From UMGS621 sp964468815 (GTDB taxonomy: Bacteria > Bacillota > Clostridia > Christensenellales > Borkfalkiaceae): a stretch of 5,993 nt of DNA. How positions within the stretch are numbered: position 1 is the first letter of the stretch; the number at the start of each line of letters is the position of its first letter. Below are positions 1 through 5,317 of this stretch, one piece after another. The notes beneath the pieces were generated by a model, which saw only the letters and a list, made by a program, of their open reading frames with translations, did not search any database and had not been told where the DNA came from. The stretch covers positions 1 to 5,993 of the forward strand of contig CAYXWN010000057.1 in NCBI GenBank assembly GCA_964468815.1. Reading direction: 5' to 3'. Made by a program: the position numbers and the translations under genes.

Positions 1-2
1 GG

Positions 3-308
3 TTTTTAACTCGAAAAAAGAATTATCTCGAACATAATCTAACGCCGCGCCAAGCGCAAGCGTATTTTGATTTTACCTATCTACATCTCAAAAAAGTTCG
101 TATCGCGGAAAATATGCATATTACGGAAGGCGCAGTACGAAAACTTATATTGAAAGCGGAAAAAAACTTGGCGAAATTACGAGAGAAACGTCAAGAAGAA
201 ATTTTGCAGTCGGCGCAGGAAAAGACGAGCAAGCATAAACGGCTCAACAAACGAGAAAACGAAGCATTGAATTTGCTGTTATTACAAACTCTTTTTGAAG
301 AAAAATAG
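3..308 (+). CDS. Sigma-70 region 4-like helix-turn-helix protein, C-terminal part (5' end outside window)
   Basis: The frame is open from the first base of the window, so only the last 101 residues are seen; the ATG at 114 is internal. Visible residues 12-56 resemble the DNA-binding region 4 of sigma-70 factors: an NLTPRQ start of the first helix, then VRIAENMHITEGAVRKL, which fits a helix-turn-helix whose recognition helix begins near TEGAV, followed by a basic helix (KAEKNLAKLREKR). The last 40 residues are charged and probably helical. Small sigma-like proteins of this kind are common regulators near the ends of integrative and conjugative elements of Bacillota; that role here is inferred from resemblance and from the small-gene debris downstream. 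A phage-type activator with the same fold is the main alternative. No integrase or excisionase is visible. Confidence 0.6.
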   Translation, partial: FLTRKKNYLEHNLTPRQAQAYFDFTYLHLKKVRIAENMHITEGAVRKLILKAEKNLAKLREKRQEEILQSAQEKTSKHKRLNKRENEALNLLLLQTLFEEK

Positions 309-359
309 GCTTTTTACGTGGGGGGGTACGATTTTTGAAAGCCGTTATGGCTATATATT

Positions 360-382
360 AGAGGGAAAAATATTTTCCCCCT
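360..382 (+). repeat. Inverted repeat (hairpin)
   Basis: AGAGGGAAAA and TTTTCCCCCT pair around a three-base ATA loop with one mismatch, giving a 10-bp stem. No T-run follows on the plus strand, so it is not a normal terminator for the upstream sigma-like gene. It may be a structured element of the mobile-element leader. Confidence 0.5.
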
Positions 383-538
383 ATTCTTACAAGAAATGCA
401 AGAGCAAAAAGAAGAATACGAGCGTAAAAACGCTAAAAACAACAATTACAAATATTAAATAAATAAGCGTCGGCAATAGATAAGAACGGGAAATTACACC
501 GAAAAAATAATGAAATAGAAGATAAGACCGACTGATAG

Positions 539-557
539 AAAAGCCGCATTCATGCGG
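539..557 (-). terminator. Weak terminator-like hairpin downstream of the small minus-strand genes
   Basis: Read on the minus strand, CCGCA-TGAA-TGCGG forms a 5-bp GC-rich stem closed by a four-base loop and is followed by CTTTTCT. It lies just past the stop codon of the minus-strand gene ending at 585, so it could end that transcript. The stem is short, and the same bases form a hairpin on the plus strand just before a ribosome binding site, so a leader role is equally possible. Confidence 0.3.
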
Positions 558-584
558 AAGCCGAAGAAAATTTATAAAAGGAGC

Positions 585-770
585 TTAAAAAATGAAAACG
601 CAATTAAACGAATACAGCTTTCCGTCAGTGGTTTTATAAAGGTCATAGGTCGTTACGCTTATTCTGCCGCGATCAGTGATAGCAAGCTCTATTTCGTTTT
701 TCTTTTCATTGATTGCGATAATATCCATCGTGATATACGCTTCACCGTCAAAATGTTGATATTCAGCCAT
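585..770 (-). CDS. Small hypothetical protein, probably with replaced C-terminus
   Basis: This encodes 61 residues starting MAEYQHFDGEAYITMD. The start at 770 is chosen because AAAGGAG at 785-779 is eight bases upstream; an ATG at 776 and a GTG at 779 lie too close to that site. The N-terminal 50 residues read like a compact alternating beta-rich domain (ITMDIIAINEKKNEIELAI, then RGRISVTTYDLY). The final residues SFNCVFIF are hydrophobic, unlike the rest, and are antisense to the truncated plus-strand gene start, so the natural C-terminus seems lost. It follows the gene ending at 776 by five bases, suggesting a two-gene unit. The family is not recognised; small proteins of this style are frequent in conjugative elements of Clostridia. 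Confidence 0.5.
   Translation of the reverse strand: MAEYQHFDGEAYITMDIIAINEKKNEIELAITDRGRISVTTYDLYKTTDGKLYSFNCVFIF
592..639 (+). pseudogene. Truncated gene start: strong ribosome binding site and 15 codons
   Basis: AAAAGGAG at 576-583 sits eight bases before an ATG, ideal spacing for translation, but the frame (MKTQLNEYSFPSVVL) stops after 15 codons. The bases after about codon 8 are the antisense of a well-formed minus-strand gene (770-585). The simplest reading is that the first codons of a mobile-element gene were joined to the tail of an unrelated gene. A deliberately short leader peptide is possible but less likely, because nothing on the plus strand follows it. Confidence 0.35.
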
Positions 771-775
771 AATCA

Positions 776-1084
776 TCACTCCTTTACAAGCTTGTACCAG
801 ACCTTGTATTCGACTTCTAAATCGAGAATGTCGTAAGAGCCGTCTTTATCTCTATACACGGGAACTTCGGTGAAGTACATGGTGATATACCCTTGAAATT
901 CGTCCGTTCTGTTTGGAACGGAGCGGCAACGCTTTTCCACGTCATCGAATACGCGGATATACGGCTTGTTGTTTTTGGATACGCAAGGGCATAACAGATT
1001 GCCTTCGGTAAGATAGCCGAAGCCGGATAATTTCTTATCCGATCTGCTTCTTGCATTTGTGATAGAGAAAACTACTTTTTTCAT
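776..1084 (-). CDS. Small hypothetical protein (102 aa)
   Basis: The ATG at 1084 has a strong GGAGGT at 1098-1093, eight bases upstream, so translation is likely. The protein starts MKKVVFSITNARSRSDKK and has no signal peptide or membrane segment, so it should be cytoplasmic. It carries a CPC pair near residues 32-34 and a charged second half with many aromatic residues (GYITMYF, EVEYKVWYKL). No known family or catalytic motif is recognised. Its TGA stop overlaps an alternative ATG of the next small gene (770-585), and the two are probably co-transcribed. No convincing promoter was found between 1099 and 1215. Its setting beside a sigma-like fragment suggests mobile-element accessory cargo, which is inference only. 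Confidence 0.6.
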   Translation of the reverse strand: MKKVVFSITNARSRSDKKLSGFGYLTEGNLLCPCVSKNNKPYIRVFDDVEKRCRSVPNRTDEFQGYITMYFTEVPVYRDKDGSYDILDLEVEYKVWYKLVKE

Positions 1085-1169
1085 TTGGAATTACCTCCGT
1101 TTTTTATTAGCCTTTCGGCAAAGACGGGGTAGAACCGGAAAAAGTCAACGTAAAGTGCGAGTTAAAGTC

Positions 1170-1304
1170 GCAAAAACGGAAGTCAACGACCAAGGACAAA
1201 ATTGTTGCGTAAATGAAAAAAGAGCCAAACTCATAGTTGAGTTCGACTCTCGGTAATATAAAAGTTTTCAGTAACAATTTTTCCCGTTTACTTCCGCTTT
1301 TTAC
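1170..1304. repeat. Composite imperfect inverted repeat around a terminator hairpin
   Basis: The left arm (1170-1208) and the reverse complement of the right arm (1304-1271) share the ordered blocks AAAAA, CGGAAGT, AACG, GGA and AAAATTGTT, differing by a few substitutions and a five-base insertion in the left arm. The arms enclose the 12-bp terminator stem at 1222-1249. The 135-bp layout of paired arms around a central hairpin resembles a small non-autonomous palindromic element, though no target-site duplication was identified. Confidence 0.5.
1216..1249 (-). terminator. Rho-independent terminator, minus strand
   Basis: On the minus strand GAGTCGAACTCA pairs with TGAGTTTGGCTC to give a 12-bp stem (two G-U pairs) around an ACTA loop, followed directly by six T. 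No intact gene lies between it and the previous minus-strand terminator at 1422-1451, so it may be a back-up terminator for the peptidase gene or a relic carried by the surrounding repeat. Confidence 0.6.
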
Positions 1305-1412
1305 TGTGCTACAACGGCAAAGACGAAAGGCGAAAAAACGGAGTAAAACCCTGATTGTCGTGCCTACTAAAAAAGTTGTGTCGTTGTCGTTTCTTGCAAC
1401 CGTATGTTGTTT

Positions 1413-1477
1413 TCGGCATAGAAAAAGCCGAGCGATTGTTTTCGCCCGGCTACTATTATAGGTACTCATAATTCAAT
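1413..1477. repeat. 65-bp direct repeat, copy 1 (contains terminator)
   Basis: This matches 3245-3309 at 55 of 65 positions without gaps. The stretch around the stem-loop is nearly identical, and the last 12 bases (TCATAATTCAAT) are identical. Nine of the ten differences are transitions. The two copies flank the peptidase gene and its promoter in the same orientation. Confidence 0.75.
1422..1451 (-). terminator. Rho-independent terminator of the peptidase gene
   Basis: On the minus strand AGCCGGGCG pairs with CGCTCGGCT (nine positions, one C-A mismatch) around an eight-base loop, followed by TTTT(T). It lies about 50 bases after the stop codon at 1502, the expected place to end the peptidase transcript. 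Confidence 0.8.
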
Positions 1478-1501
1478 AATGGACTTATTTGAACACCCAC
1501 T

Positions 1502-3121
1502 TTATTGTATCGCCTTAATAAAATTCGAATATATCACATCATAAGTTTCGTTAAAGGATCGCTCCAAGTCATAAGTCAAGCAGCAATTCAAAACGTTATC
1601 TAATCCATATTTGTTAATCAAATATCTCACAAACAAATAAGACTCCGGGTATGTGAGATTGTTGCCTTTATCCCCTGAAGACGAATATCTCAAATCTTTT
1701 ACACTGGTTGTAGCATATGGAAATTTGATTTTTTGTTTATATTCCGGCTTTGTCAAAGTGACATAAGCAATCGACTGTTCAAGCAAATAAAAATCGAATG
1801 TTTCAAAACTTTCGAAACTTCCGCCGGAACTTTTATATTGCGTTTTTACATCTTCAACAAAACTTTTCAAATCTCCAATTACATCGGAAGCGACGAACGA
1901 ATGATACATTCTGTAATCAATATCGGAAGTTACGCCGCTGATTTCACGAGATAAGTATTCGGCGATTCCTTCGGCAAGCCATGCGCCGTCAACCCGATTA
2001 TTATTCATTGTCAAAATATGTGCGGTTTCATGCACGAATTCGCTCGGATCTTTCAGATATACTTTTTTGTTGTTGACATCGGCTTCCGTGCCTACCTCAT
2101 CAGATGAAATATAATACTCTATTTTTGCATCGGCGTTTTTCAGAATCGAATCCGAAGTGTTTTTTGTTGTGTTTGATTTTATGTATTCTAAGACTTTATT
2201 AACACCGGAGTTTCCGTTTGACAAATGCTCTATAACGGCTCTTGGGTGATCAAATGTTGCACTGTTGCGTTCGGCGTGAAAACTATCAAGGTAATAGACT
2301 CTGTTTTTCGTCTCGATAACGAGAGGGTATTGTAAGAGTTTTTGGGAATATACAGCTCCGCTAAGCCAAGACAAGTCAAACGGAATATCAAACGAAGTGT
2401 CTATACCGTTTTGGGATAACCATTCGCGTCGGTAATCCGTTAAAGACGCATTCAAAAGGGCGTCGAACGAATAGTTATCGATGATGTATTCTCCTAAACC
2501 GACGGCGGTCATATCGGCTATATCTATAACTTCGTTCGAAACAAATGATGCGTTAAAATAACCCTGAAACAGCGTTAGCAGCAAATCGTCTTCGTTTTGT
2601 GCATAATAGTCTTTCAGTTTGGAAATGTCTACGCTTGTTTCGTCGTTGAAATAATAATGAGTTGCGGCAACTTGCTTCCACGTTTCGGTTGTTTTCATAT
2701 ACGCGCCCGTAAGTGCCGTTTTGTATTTTCCGTTTTCAAATGCGTCTGAATTGCATAAGACTATGCCATCATGATAGAGAAATCCGTTGTTTGATGACAA
2801 AATATATTCGTCGGAAATTATGGCGACTTTTACGTCTGACTTTAAGTTCAATGCAGATTCGAGAGTTTGGTAATCTTGCTCCAGCACGTCAAAAAGCTGC
2901 ATTTCCTTTTGCTTTGATAGAGAAAGTGAAGTTTCAAGATATAATGTTATTCTACCTTTTTTGATAGAATTCATTTTTGCGTTATGATAGCCGTCAATTT
3001 GCAGGTATTGTTGTACTTTATATTGTTTAACGGTGGCGTTGTAATAAATCAAGACACCTACAAAACTACAGATGACTAACAAAATGCATATAATCAATGC
3101 TATTTTCTTGTTCTTTTTCAA
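1502..3121 (-). CDS. Membrane-anchored zinc metallopeptidase, peptidase MA-like (gluzincin) family
   Basis: The protein has 539 residues. Residues 7-27 form a hydrophobic segment after a lysine-rich N-terminus, so it is probably tethered to the membrane with the rest outside the cell. HETAH at 364-368 is the HExxH zinc-binding motif, and WLAEG at 381-385 supplies the likely third ligand, Glu384; the tail (YPESYLFVRYLINKYG, 491-506) is typical of peptidase MA-like proteins. Residues 60-270 seem to repeat this fold without zinc ligands. The start is a TTG: AGAGGTG lies seven bases upstream, and an in-frame TGA just upstream rules out a longer product. Promoter and terminator are both visible, so it is a single-gene unit. 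The substrate is unknown; membrane or cell-wall-associated protein turnover is the usual guess. Its AT-rich composition contrasts with the plus-strand operon. Family assignment is confident; activity is inferred. Confidence 0.85.
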   Translation of the reverse strand: MKKNKKIALIICILLVICSFVGVLIYYNATVKQYKVQQYLQIDGYHNAKMNSIKKGRITLYLETSLSLSKQKEMQLFDVLEQDYQTLESALNLKSDVKVAIISDEYILSSNNGFLYHDGIVLCNSDAFENGKYKTALTGAYMKTTETWKQVAATHYYFNDETSVDISKLKDYYAQNEDDLLLTLFQGYFNASFVSNEVIDIADMTAVGLGEYIIDNYSFDALLNASLTDYRREWLSQNGIDTSFDIPFDLSWLSGAVYSQKLLQYPLVIETKNRVYYLDSFHAERNSATFDHPRAVIEHLSNGNSGVNKVLEYIKSNTTKNTSDSILKNADAKIEYYISSDEVGTEADVNNKKVYLKDPSEFVHETAHILTMNNNRVDGAWLAEGIAEYLSREISGVTSDIDYRMYHSFVASDVIGDLKSFVEDVKTQYKSSGGSFESFETFDFYLLEQSIAYVTLTKPEYKQKIKFPYATTSVKDLRYSSSGDKGNNLTYPESYLFVRYLINKYGLDNVLNCCLTYDLERSFNETYDVIYSNFIKAIQ

Positions 3122-3209
3122 TGTTTTTCACCTCTATACGAATTATAGTCAACGATCAGTTTAAGTGTTGCGAGTGTCTTTGAATCAATAAGCATATTCT
3201 TTTTTATAG

Positions 3210-3238
3210 AGTATAACATATTTTTGCAATTTTTTCAA
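3210..3238 (-). promoter_or_regulatory. Sigma-A type promoter of the peptidase gene
   Basis: On the minus strand a TTGAAA -35 box (3238-3233) and a TATACT -10 box (3215-3210) are separated by exactly 17 bases within AT-rich DNA. Transcription would start near 3203, leaving a leader of about 80 bases before the TTG start. The -35 box lies only a few bases from the decayed repeat copy at 3245. Confidence 0.75.
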
Positions 3239-3244
3239 TCTTTC

Positions 3245-3309
3245 TCGGCATGGAAAAAGGCGAGCGATTGTTTTCGCCCGGCTGTCGTCGTAAGTATTCA
3301 TAATTCAAT
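3245..3309. repeat. 65-bp direct repeat, copy 2
   Basis: This is the second copy of the repeat at 1413-1477 (55 of 65 identical). The stem-loop arms have an extra G-G mismatch here, so the hairpin is weaker. It lies upstream of the peptidase promoter, where no intact minus-strand gene needs it. Confidence 0.75.
3254..3283 (-). terminator. Decayed terminator within repeat copy 2
   Basis: On the minus strand AGCCGGGCG faces CGCTCGCCT with two mismatches, followed by TTTT. The T-run is kept, but the stem is broken into short segments. It may still shield the peptidase promoter from read-through, or may simply be a relic. Confidence 0.35.
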
Positions 3310-3332
3310 TCTGATACCGAAATAATCGTTAG

Positions 3333-3379
3333 AAAAGAATAATACGAACCCCGAATTTTGCTCGGTGTTCGTATTATTC
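3333..3379 (-). terminator. Long stem-loop, probable minus-strand terminator
   Basis: Bases 3337-3354 pair with 3362-3379 in an 18-bp stem with a single mismatch and a seven-base loop. On the minus strand it is followed by CTTTTCT, fitting a terminator for the coding remnant that ends at 3405. The plus-strand side has no T-run. It could also block transcription running towards the peptidase promoter. Confidence 0.55.
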
Positions 3380-3404
3380 GCTCTTGGCGGCACGTGTGCC
3401 ACTC

Positions 3405-3563
3405 TCATTGAACTATTGATTGAGTTTTATTAGTTTCAAATTGTAATCGTTTCAATTCTTCAATTGTTTTCTTTATCATTTCGTTAGTGTCAATTATGGA
3501 TTTATTACAACCAAATTTGAGATAATGCAGAACGGTTGCAAACAATTTTATTGATTTATCGCC
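3405..3563 (-). pseudogene. C-terminal remnant of an unidentified minus-strand gene
   Basis: A 52-codon frame ends in TGA at 3405 and reads like real protein: KLFATVLHYLKFGCNKS, then a charged helical tail (MIKKTIEELKRLQFE). It is closed upstream by a TAG at 3566-3564, and no start codon near its beginning has a ribosome binding site (the best is a TTG seven codons in). A terminator-like stem-loop follows at the expected distance. The most economical explanation is a gene that lost its 5' part where the MarR operon promoter now begins. A very short intact protein is the alternative. The family is not recognised. Confidence 0.4.
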
Positions 3564-3572
3564 CTAATTCGT

Positions 3573-3601
3573 TTGACAAGTTAATGTAGATGAACTATAA
3601 T
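3573..3601 (+). promoter_or_regulatory. Perfect-consensus sigma-A promoter of the MarR-led operon
   Basis: TTGACA (3573-3578) and TATAAT (3596-3601) are separated by exactly 17 bases. Transcription should start near 3608. Such a strong promoter normally needs a repressor, consistent with the first gene encoding a MarR protein and with repeats overlapping the promoter. Confidence 0.85.
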
Positions 3602-3620
3602 AATTAATGAACGTGAACTG
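3582..3620 (+). promoter_or_regulatory. Candidate operator: two 16-bp direct repeats
   Basis: TAATGTAGATGAACTA (3582-3597) and TAATGAACGTGAACTG (3605-3620) agree at 12 of 16 positions, sharing TAATG and TGAACT. Their starts are 23 bp apart, about two helical turns. One fills the promoter spacer and the other covers the start point, so a bound protein would block transcription. MarR proteins usually bind inverted repeats; the first copy also contains a short GTT/AAC inverted pair. Confidence 0.4.
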
Positions 3621-3633
3621 TTTGGAGGGCGAA

Positions 3634-4050
3634 GTGGAGAAATATTTAAATGCAAATATTGTGTTTTCGAAATTCAGTCGGGATTATATGGGGTTAAAAA
3701 GCGGTTTACCGATACGCCCTAGCGAGTTGGCGGTATTGAATATCGTCACGAGGCGAGGGGGAAAGTTCACGCCGCTCATGATAAAAGAACTTTTGGGTGT
3801 TTCTAAACCTATGATTACTGCTCATATAAATATTCTTGAAAAGAAAGGGTATATCTACAAAGATTTCGTATTAAAAGACAAACGCAGTTTTTACGTTATG
3901 CCGACAAGCAAGGCGCACTTTCTCGTAGACGAAGCCGAGCGAAAAACGACGGCTAAACTGAAAGAAATCGAAAACGAAATCAGCGAAGAGAAGTTTCAAG
4001 AACTTGTAGAATTATTAGCAAAAGCGGAAGCGAAGTTAAAAGGAGAATAA
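3634..4050 (+). CDS. MarR-family winged-helix transcriptional regulator
   Basis: This is a 138-residue DNA-binding protein, a usual length for MarR. The start is placed at GTG 3634 because GGAGGG at 3624-3629 is four bases upstream; the ATG at 3607 coincides with the predicted transcription start and would have no leader. A first helix (residues 4-20) precedes the winged helix: TPLMIKELLGVSKPMITAHI (46-65) contains the helix-turn-helix, ILEKKGYI leads into the wing, and DKRSFYV (82-88) carries the Asp-x-Arg of the wing tip. A long C-terminal helix (98-137) would complete the dimer interface. MarR dimers usually repress their own operon and release DNA on binding a ligand or on oxidation; no cysteine is present here, so direct thiol sensing is unlikely. 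It is followed after three bases by the DUF5131 gene. Confidence 0.85.
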   Translation: MEKYLNANIVFSKFSRDYMGLKSGLPIRPSELAVLNIVTRRGGKFTPLMIKELLGVSKPMITAHINILEKKGYIYKDFVLKDKRSFYVMPTSKAHFLVDEAERKTTAKLKEIENEISEEKFQELVELLAKAEAKLKGE

Positions 4051-4053
4051 ATT

Positions 4054-4896
4054 ATGGATATCAACGATAAAATTTGGAATCCGTGGCACGGTTGCCACAG
4101 ATATAGCGAAGGTTGCCAAAACTGCTACGCATACTTTCTCGACAAGCGTTACGGCAGGGATACCAACGAAGTGGTAAAGAACAAATCCGATTTTAATTTG
4201 CCTATAAAAAAGGACAAAAACGGCGCGTGGAAACTGCCGAGCGGTTCTTATGTACGCGTTTGTATGGCGAGCGACTTTTTTTTGGAAGAAGCAGACGCTT
4301 GGCGCGACGAGACTTGGAATTTTATTCGCCGTAGAAAGGACGTAACGTTTTCGCTTTTAACGAAGCGCGCAAACCGTATGAAAGACTGTTTGCCCGAAGA
4401 TTGGGGCGACGGTTGGGATAACGTTGCTTTTTCAGTTTCGTGCGAAAATCAAAAACGTTTAGAAGAGCGTATGCCGTACTTACTCGACGTCCCTGCGAAA
4501 CACCGTTGGGTGAGTTTGAAACCGTTTATCGGTGAAGTGGATATCGAGCCGTATCTTGCCACGGGCAAAATCGAAACGGTGCTTGCCGGCGGCGAAAATT
4601 ATCTCGGCTCGCGCCCGTTACATTACGAATGGGTGAAAAAGGTTCACGACGCATGCGAAAAGCATAACGTTCAACTTATTTTCGGACAGACGGGCAACGT
4701 TTTCGTCGTAGACGGAAAGGAATATAAAATTCGCAGTCGTACCGATCAAATGGTGCAAGCGTTAAAGAGCGGGCTTTACTATCCGCCCGTAGACGTCGAC
4801 GCGCGCATTAACGAAATTTACGAGCGCAAAGCCGCTATGAAAGAGGCGATGGAAAAGGGCAGAAAACCCAAAGAAAGCGACAAATTCCATTGTTAA
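4054..4896 (+). CDS. DUF5131 family protein (phage Gp37/Gp68-like), three-cysteine motif
   Basis: This 280-residue protein is recognised by the N-terminal signature IWNPWHGCHRYSEGCQNCYA, with cysteines at 14, 21 and 24 (C-x6-C-x2-C). The family has this three-cysteine signature, reminiscent of the iron-sulfur site of radical SAM enzymes, and probably a TIM-barrel-like fold; no reaction is established. Further family landmarks are FSLLTKRANRM in the first half, RWVSLKPFIGEV in the middle and LAGGENYLGSRPLHYEWV in the second half. The usual FKQWG is FGQTG here. AGGAG at 4041-4045 lies eight bases before the ATG, and the gene starts three bases after the MarR stop, so they are surely co-transcribed. 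Members occur in phages and mobile elements, sometimes with a three-Cys-motif partner gene, which is absent here. Confidence 0.85.
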   Translation: MDINDKIWNPWHGCHRYSEGCQNCYAYFLDKRYGRDTNEVVKNKSDFNLPIKKDKNGAWKLPSGSYVRVCMASDFFLEEADAWRDETWNFIRRRKDVTFSLLTKRANRMKDCLPEDWGDGWDNVAFSVSCENQKRLEERMPYLLDVPAKHRWVSLKPFIGEVDIEPYLATGKIETVLAGGENYLGSRPLHYEWVKKVHDACEKHNVQLIFGQTGNVFVVDGKEYKIRSRTDQMVQALKSGLYYPPVDVDARINEIYERKAAMKEAMEKGRKPKESDKFHC

Positions 4897-4906
4897 GGCG
4901 AATAAT

Positions 4907-5317
4907 ATGACGAAACAGGGTATTTTAGATTTTATATCGAAGCAAAGAACATCCTTAATATCTTCGGTGGACGAAAAAGGCTATCCCGCGACGCGCGCGC
5001 TAATTCAACCCGTGCTTATCGACGGCGACGATATTTATTTCGCGACGTACACTTCGTCGAGAAAGGTAGCGCATTACCGCAATAATCCGAAGGCGTGCGT
5101 GTATTTTTATTCTAAAGGGCAGTCGTTTCAAGGTGCGGAAATCAAGGGCGAAATGCAAGTTTTAACCGACCAAGCGACGAAATCTCAATTTTGGAAGCCG
5201 TTTTTTAACCGTTTCTATAAAAAAGGCGTAACCGATCCCGATTATTGCATATTAAAATTTACGGGGTTCGCAGCGCAATGGTTTTCTAATTTCAAAACGG
5301 AAACGGTGAAATTTTAA
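4907..5317 (+). CDS. Pyridoxamine 5'-phosphate oxidase family protein (flavin split barrel)
   Basis: The protein has 136 residues, typical of the small general-stress-protein-26-like branch. Conserved features are the first strand (RTSLISSVDEKGYPATRAL, 14-32), the turn and strand DGDDIYFATYTSSRKVAHYR (39-58) with the Thr/Ser/Lys cluster that in relatives contacts the flavin phosphate, and NNPKACVYFY (59-68). These proteins bind FMN (sometimes F420 or haem) as dimers in the cytoplasm; the substrate is often unknown, and true PNP oxidase is longer, so vitamin B6 synthesis is unlikely. The start has only a weak AAGGCG upstream, and the gene begins ten bases after the previous stop, so it may rely on translation of the DUF5131 gene. 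It fits a redox-related operon. Confidence 0.8.
   Translation: MTKQGILDFISKQRTSLISSVDEKGYPATRALIQPVLIDGDDIYFATYTSSRKVAHYRNNPKACVYFYSKGQSFQGAEIKGEMQVLTDQATKSQFWKPFFNRFYKKGVTDPDYCILKFTGFAAQWFSNFKTETVKF

Larger units (their letters stand above)
309..584 (+). other. Non-coding, hairpin-rich stretch between mobile-element fragments
   Basis: No convincing gene is seen here. The stretch begins with a run of seven G in GTGGGGGGGTACG, followed by two hairpins (340-352, AGCC/GGCT around five bases; 360-382) and ends with a third (544-557) and a strong ribosome binding site. Two frames through 330-455 give lysine-rich mini-peptides with no start preceded by a ribosome binding site, so they are probably not translated. 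A G-run next to short palindromes can belong to a transfer origin or a structured leader in conjugative elements, but no nick site or relaxase gene is present to support that. The reading is tentative. Confidence 0.35.
1085..1501. other. Non-coding interval with repeats and two minus-strand terminators
   Basis: No gene is supported in these 417 bases. A minus-strand frame of 120 codons (1469-1107) is open but has no ribosome binding site, an unlikely composition, and crosses both terminator hairpins. The interval holds the 65-bp repeat copy at 1413-1477, the composite inverted repeat 1170-1304, and two copies of CGGCAAAGACG (1116-1126 and 1315-1325), one preceded by CCTTT and the other followed by AAAGG. 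Self-similarity of this kind suggests accumulated intergenic repeats rather than a decayed protein gene. Confidence 0.5.
3122..3606. other. Intergenic region between divergent transcription units
   Basis: These 485 bases contain, left to right: the 5' leader and promoter of the peptidase gene, the decayed second copy of the 65-bp repeat, a long stem-loop (3337-3379), a minor hairpin with GGCAC/GTGCC at 3389-3400, a minus-strand coding remnant (3563-3405) and the promoter of the MarR-led operon. No intact gene is seen. Confidence 0.6.

Noticed and set aside
552..836. Open plus-strand frame of 94 codons
   Set aside because: It is largely antisense to two better-supported small minus-strand genes, and its ATG has no ribosome binding site.
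1236..1255. Resemblance to a tRNA T-arm (GAGTTCGACTCTC)
   Set aside because: No acceptor stem, D-arm or anticodon arm can be drawn around it; the bases are better explained by the minus-strand terminator stem.
1237..1461. Plus-strand frame between the repeats
   Set aside because: It is antisense to terminators, rich in Arg/Lys and lacks a translation start signal.
1107..1469. Open minus-strand frame of 120 codons
   Set aside because: It has no ribosome binding site, spans two terminator hairpins and a repeat, and its composition is unlike the neighbouring genes.
3607..3633. Upstream ATG giving a nine-residue longer MarR protein
   Set aside because: It coincides with the predicted transcription start, has no ribosome binding site, and the GTG at 3634 has a strong one.
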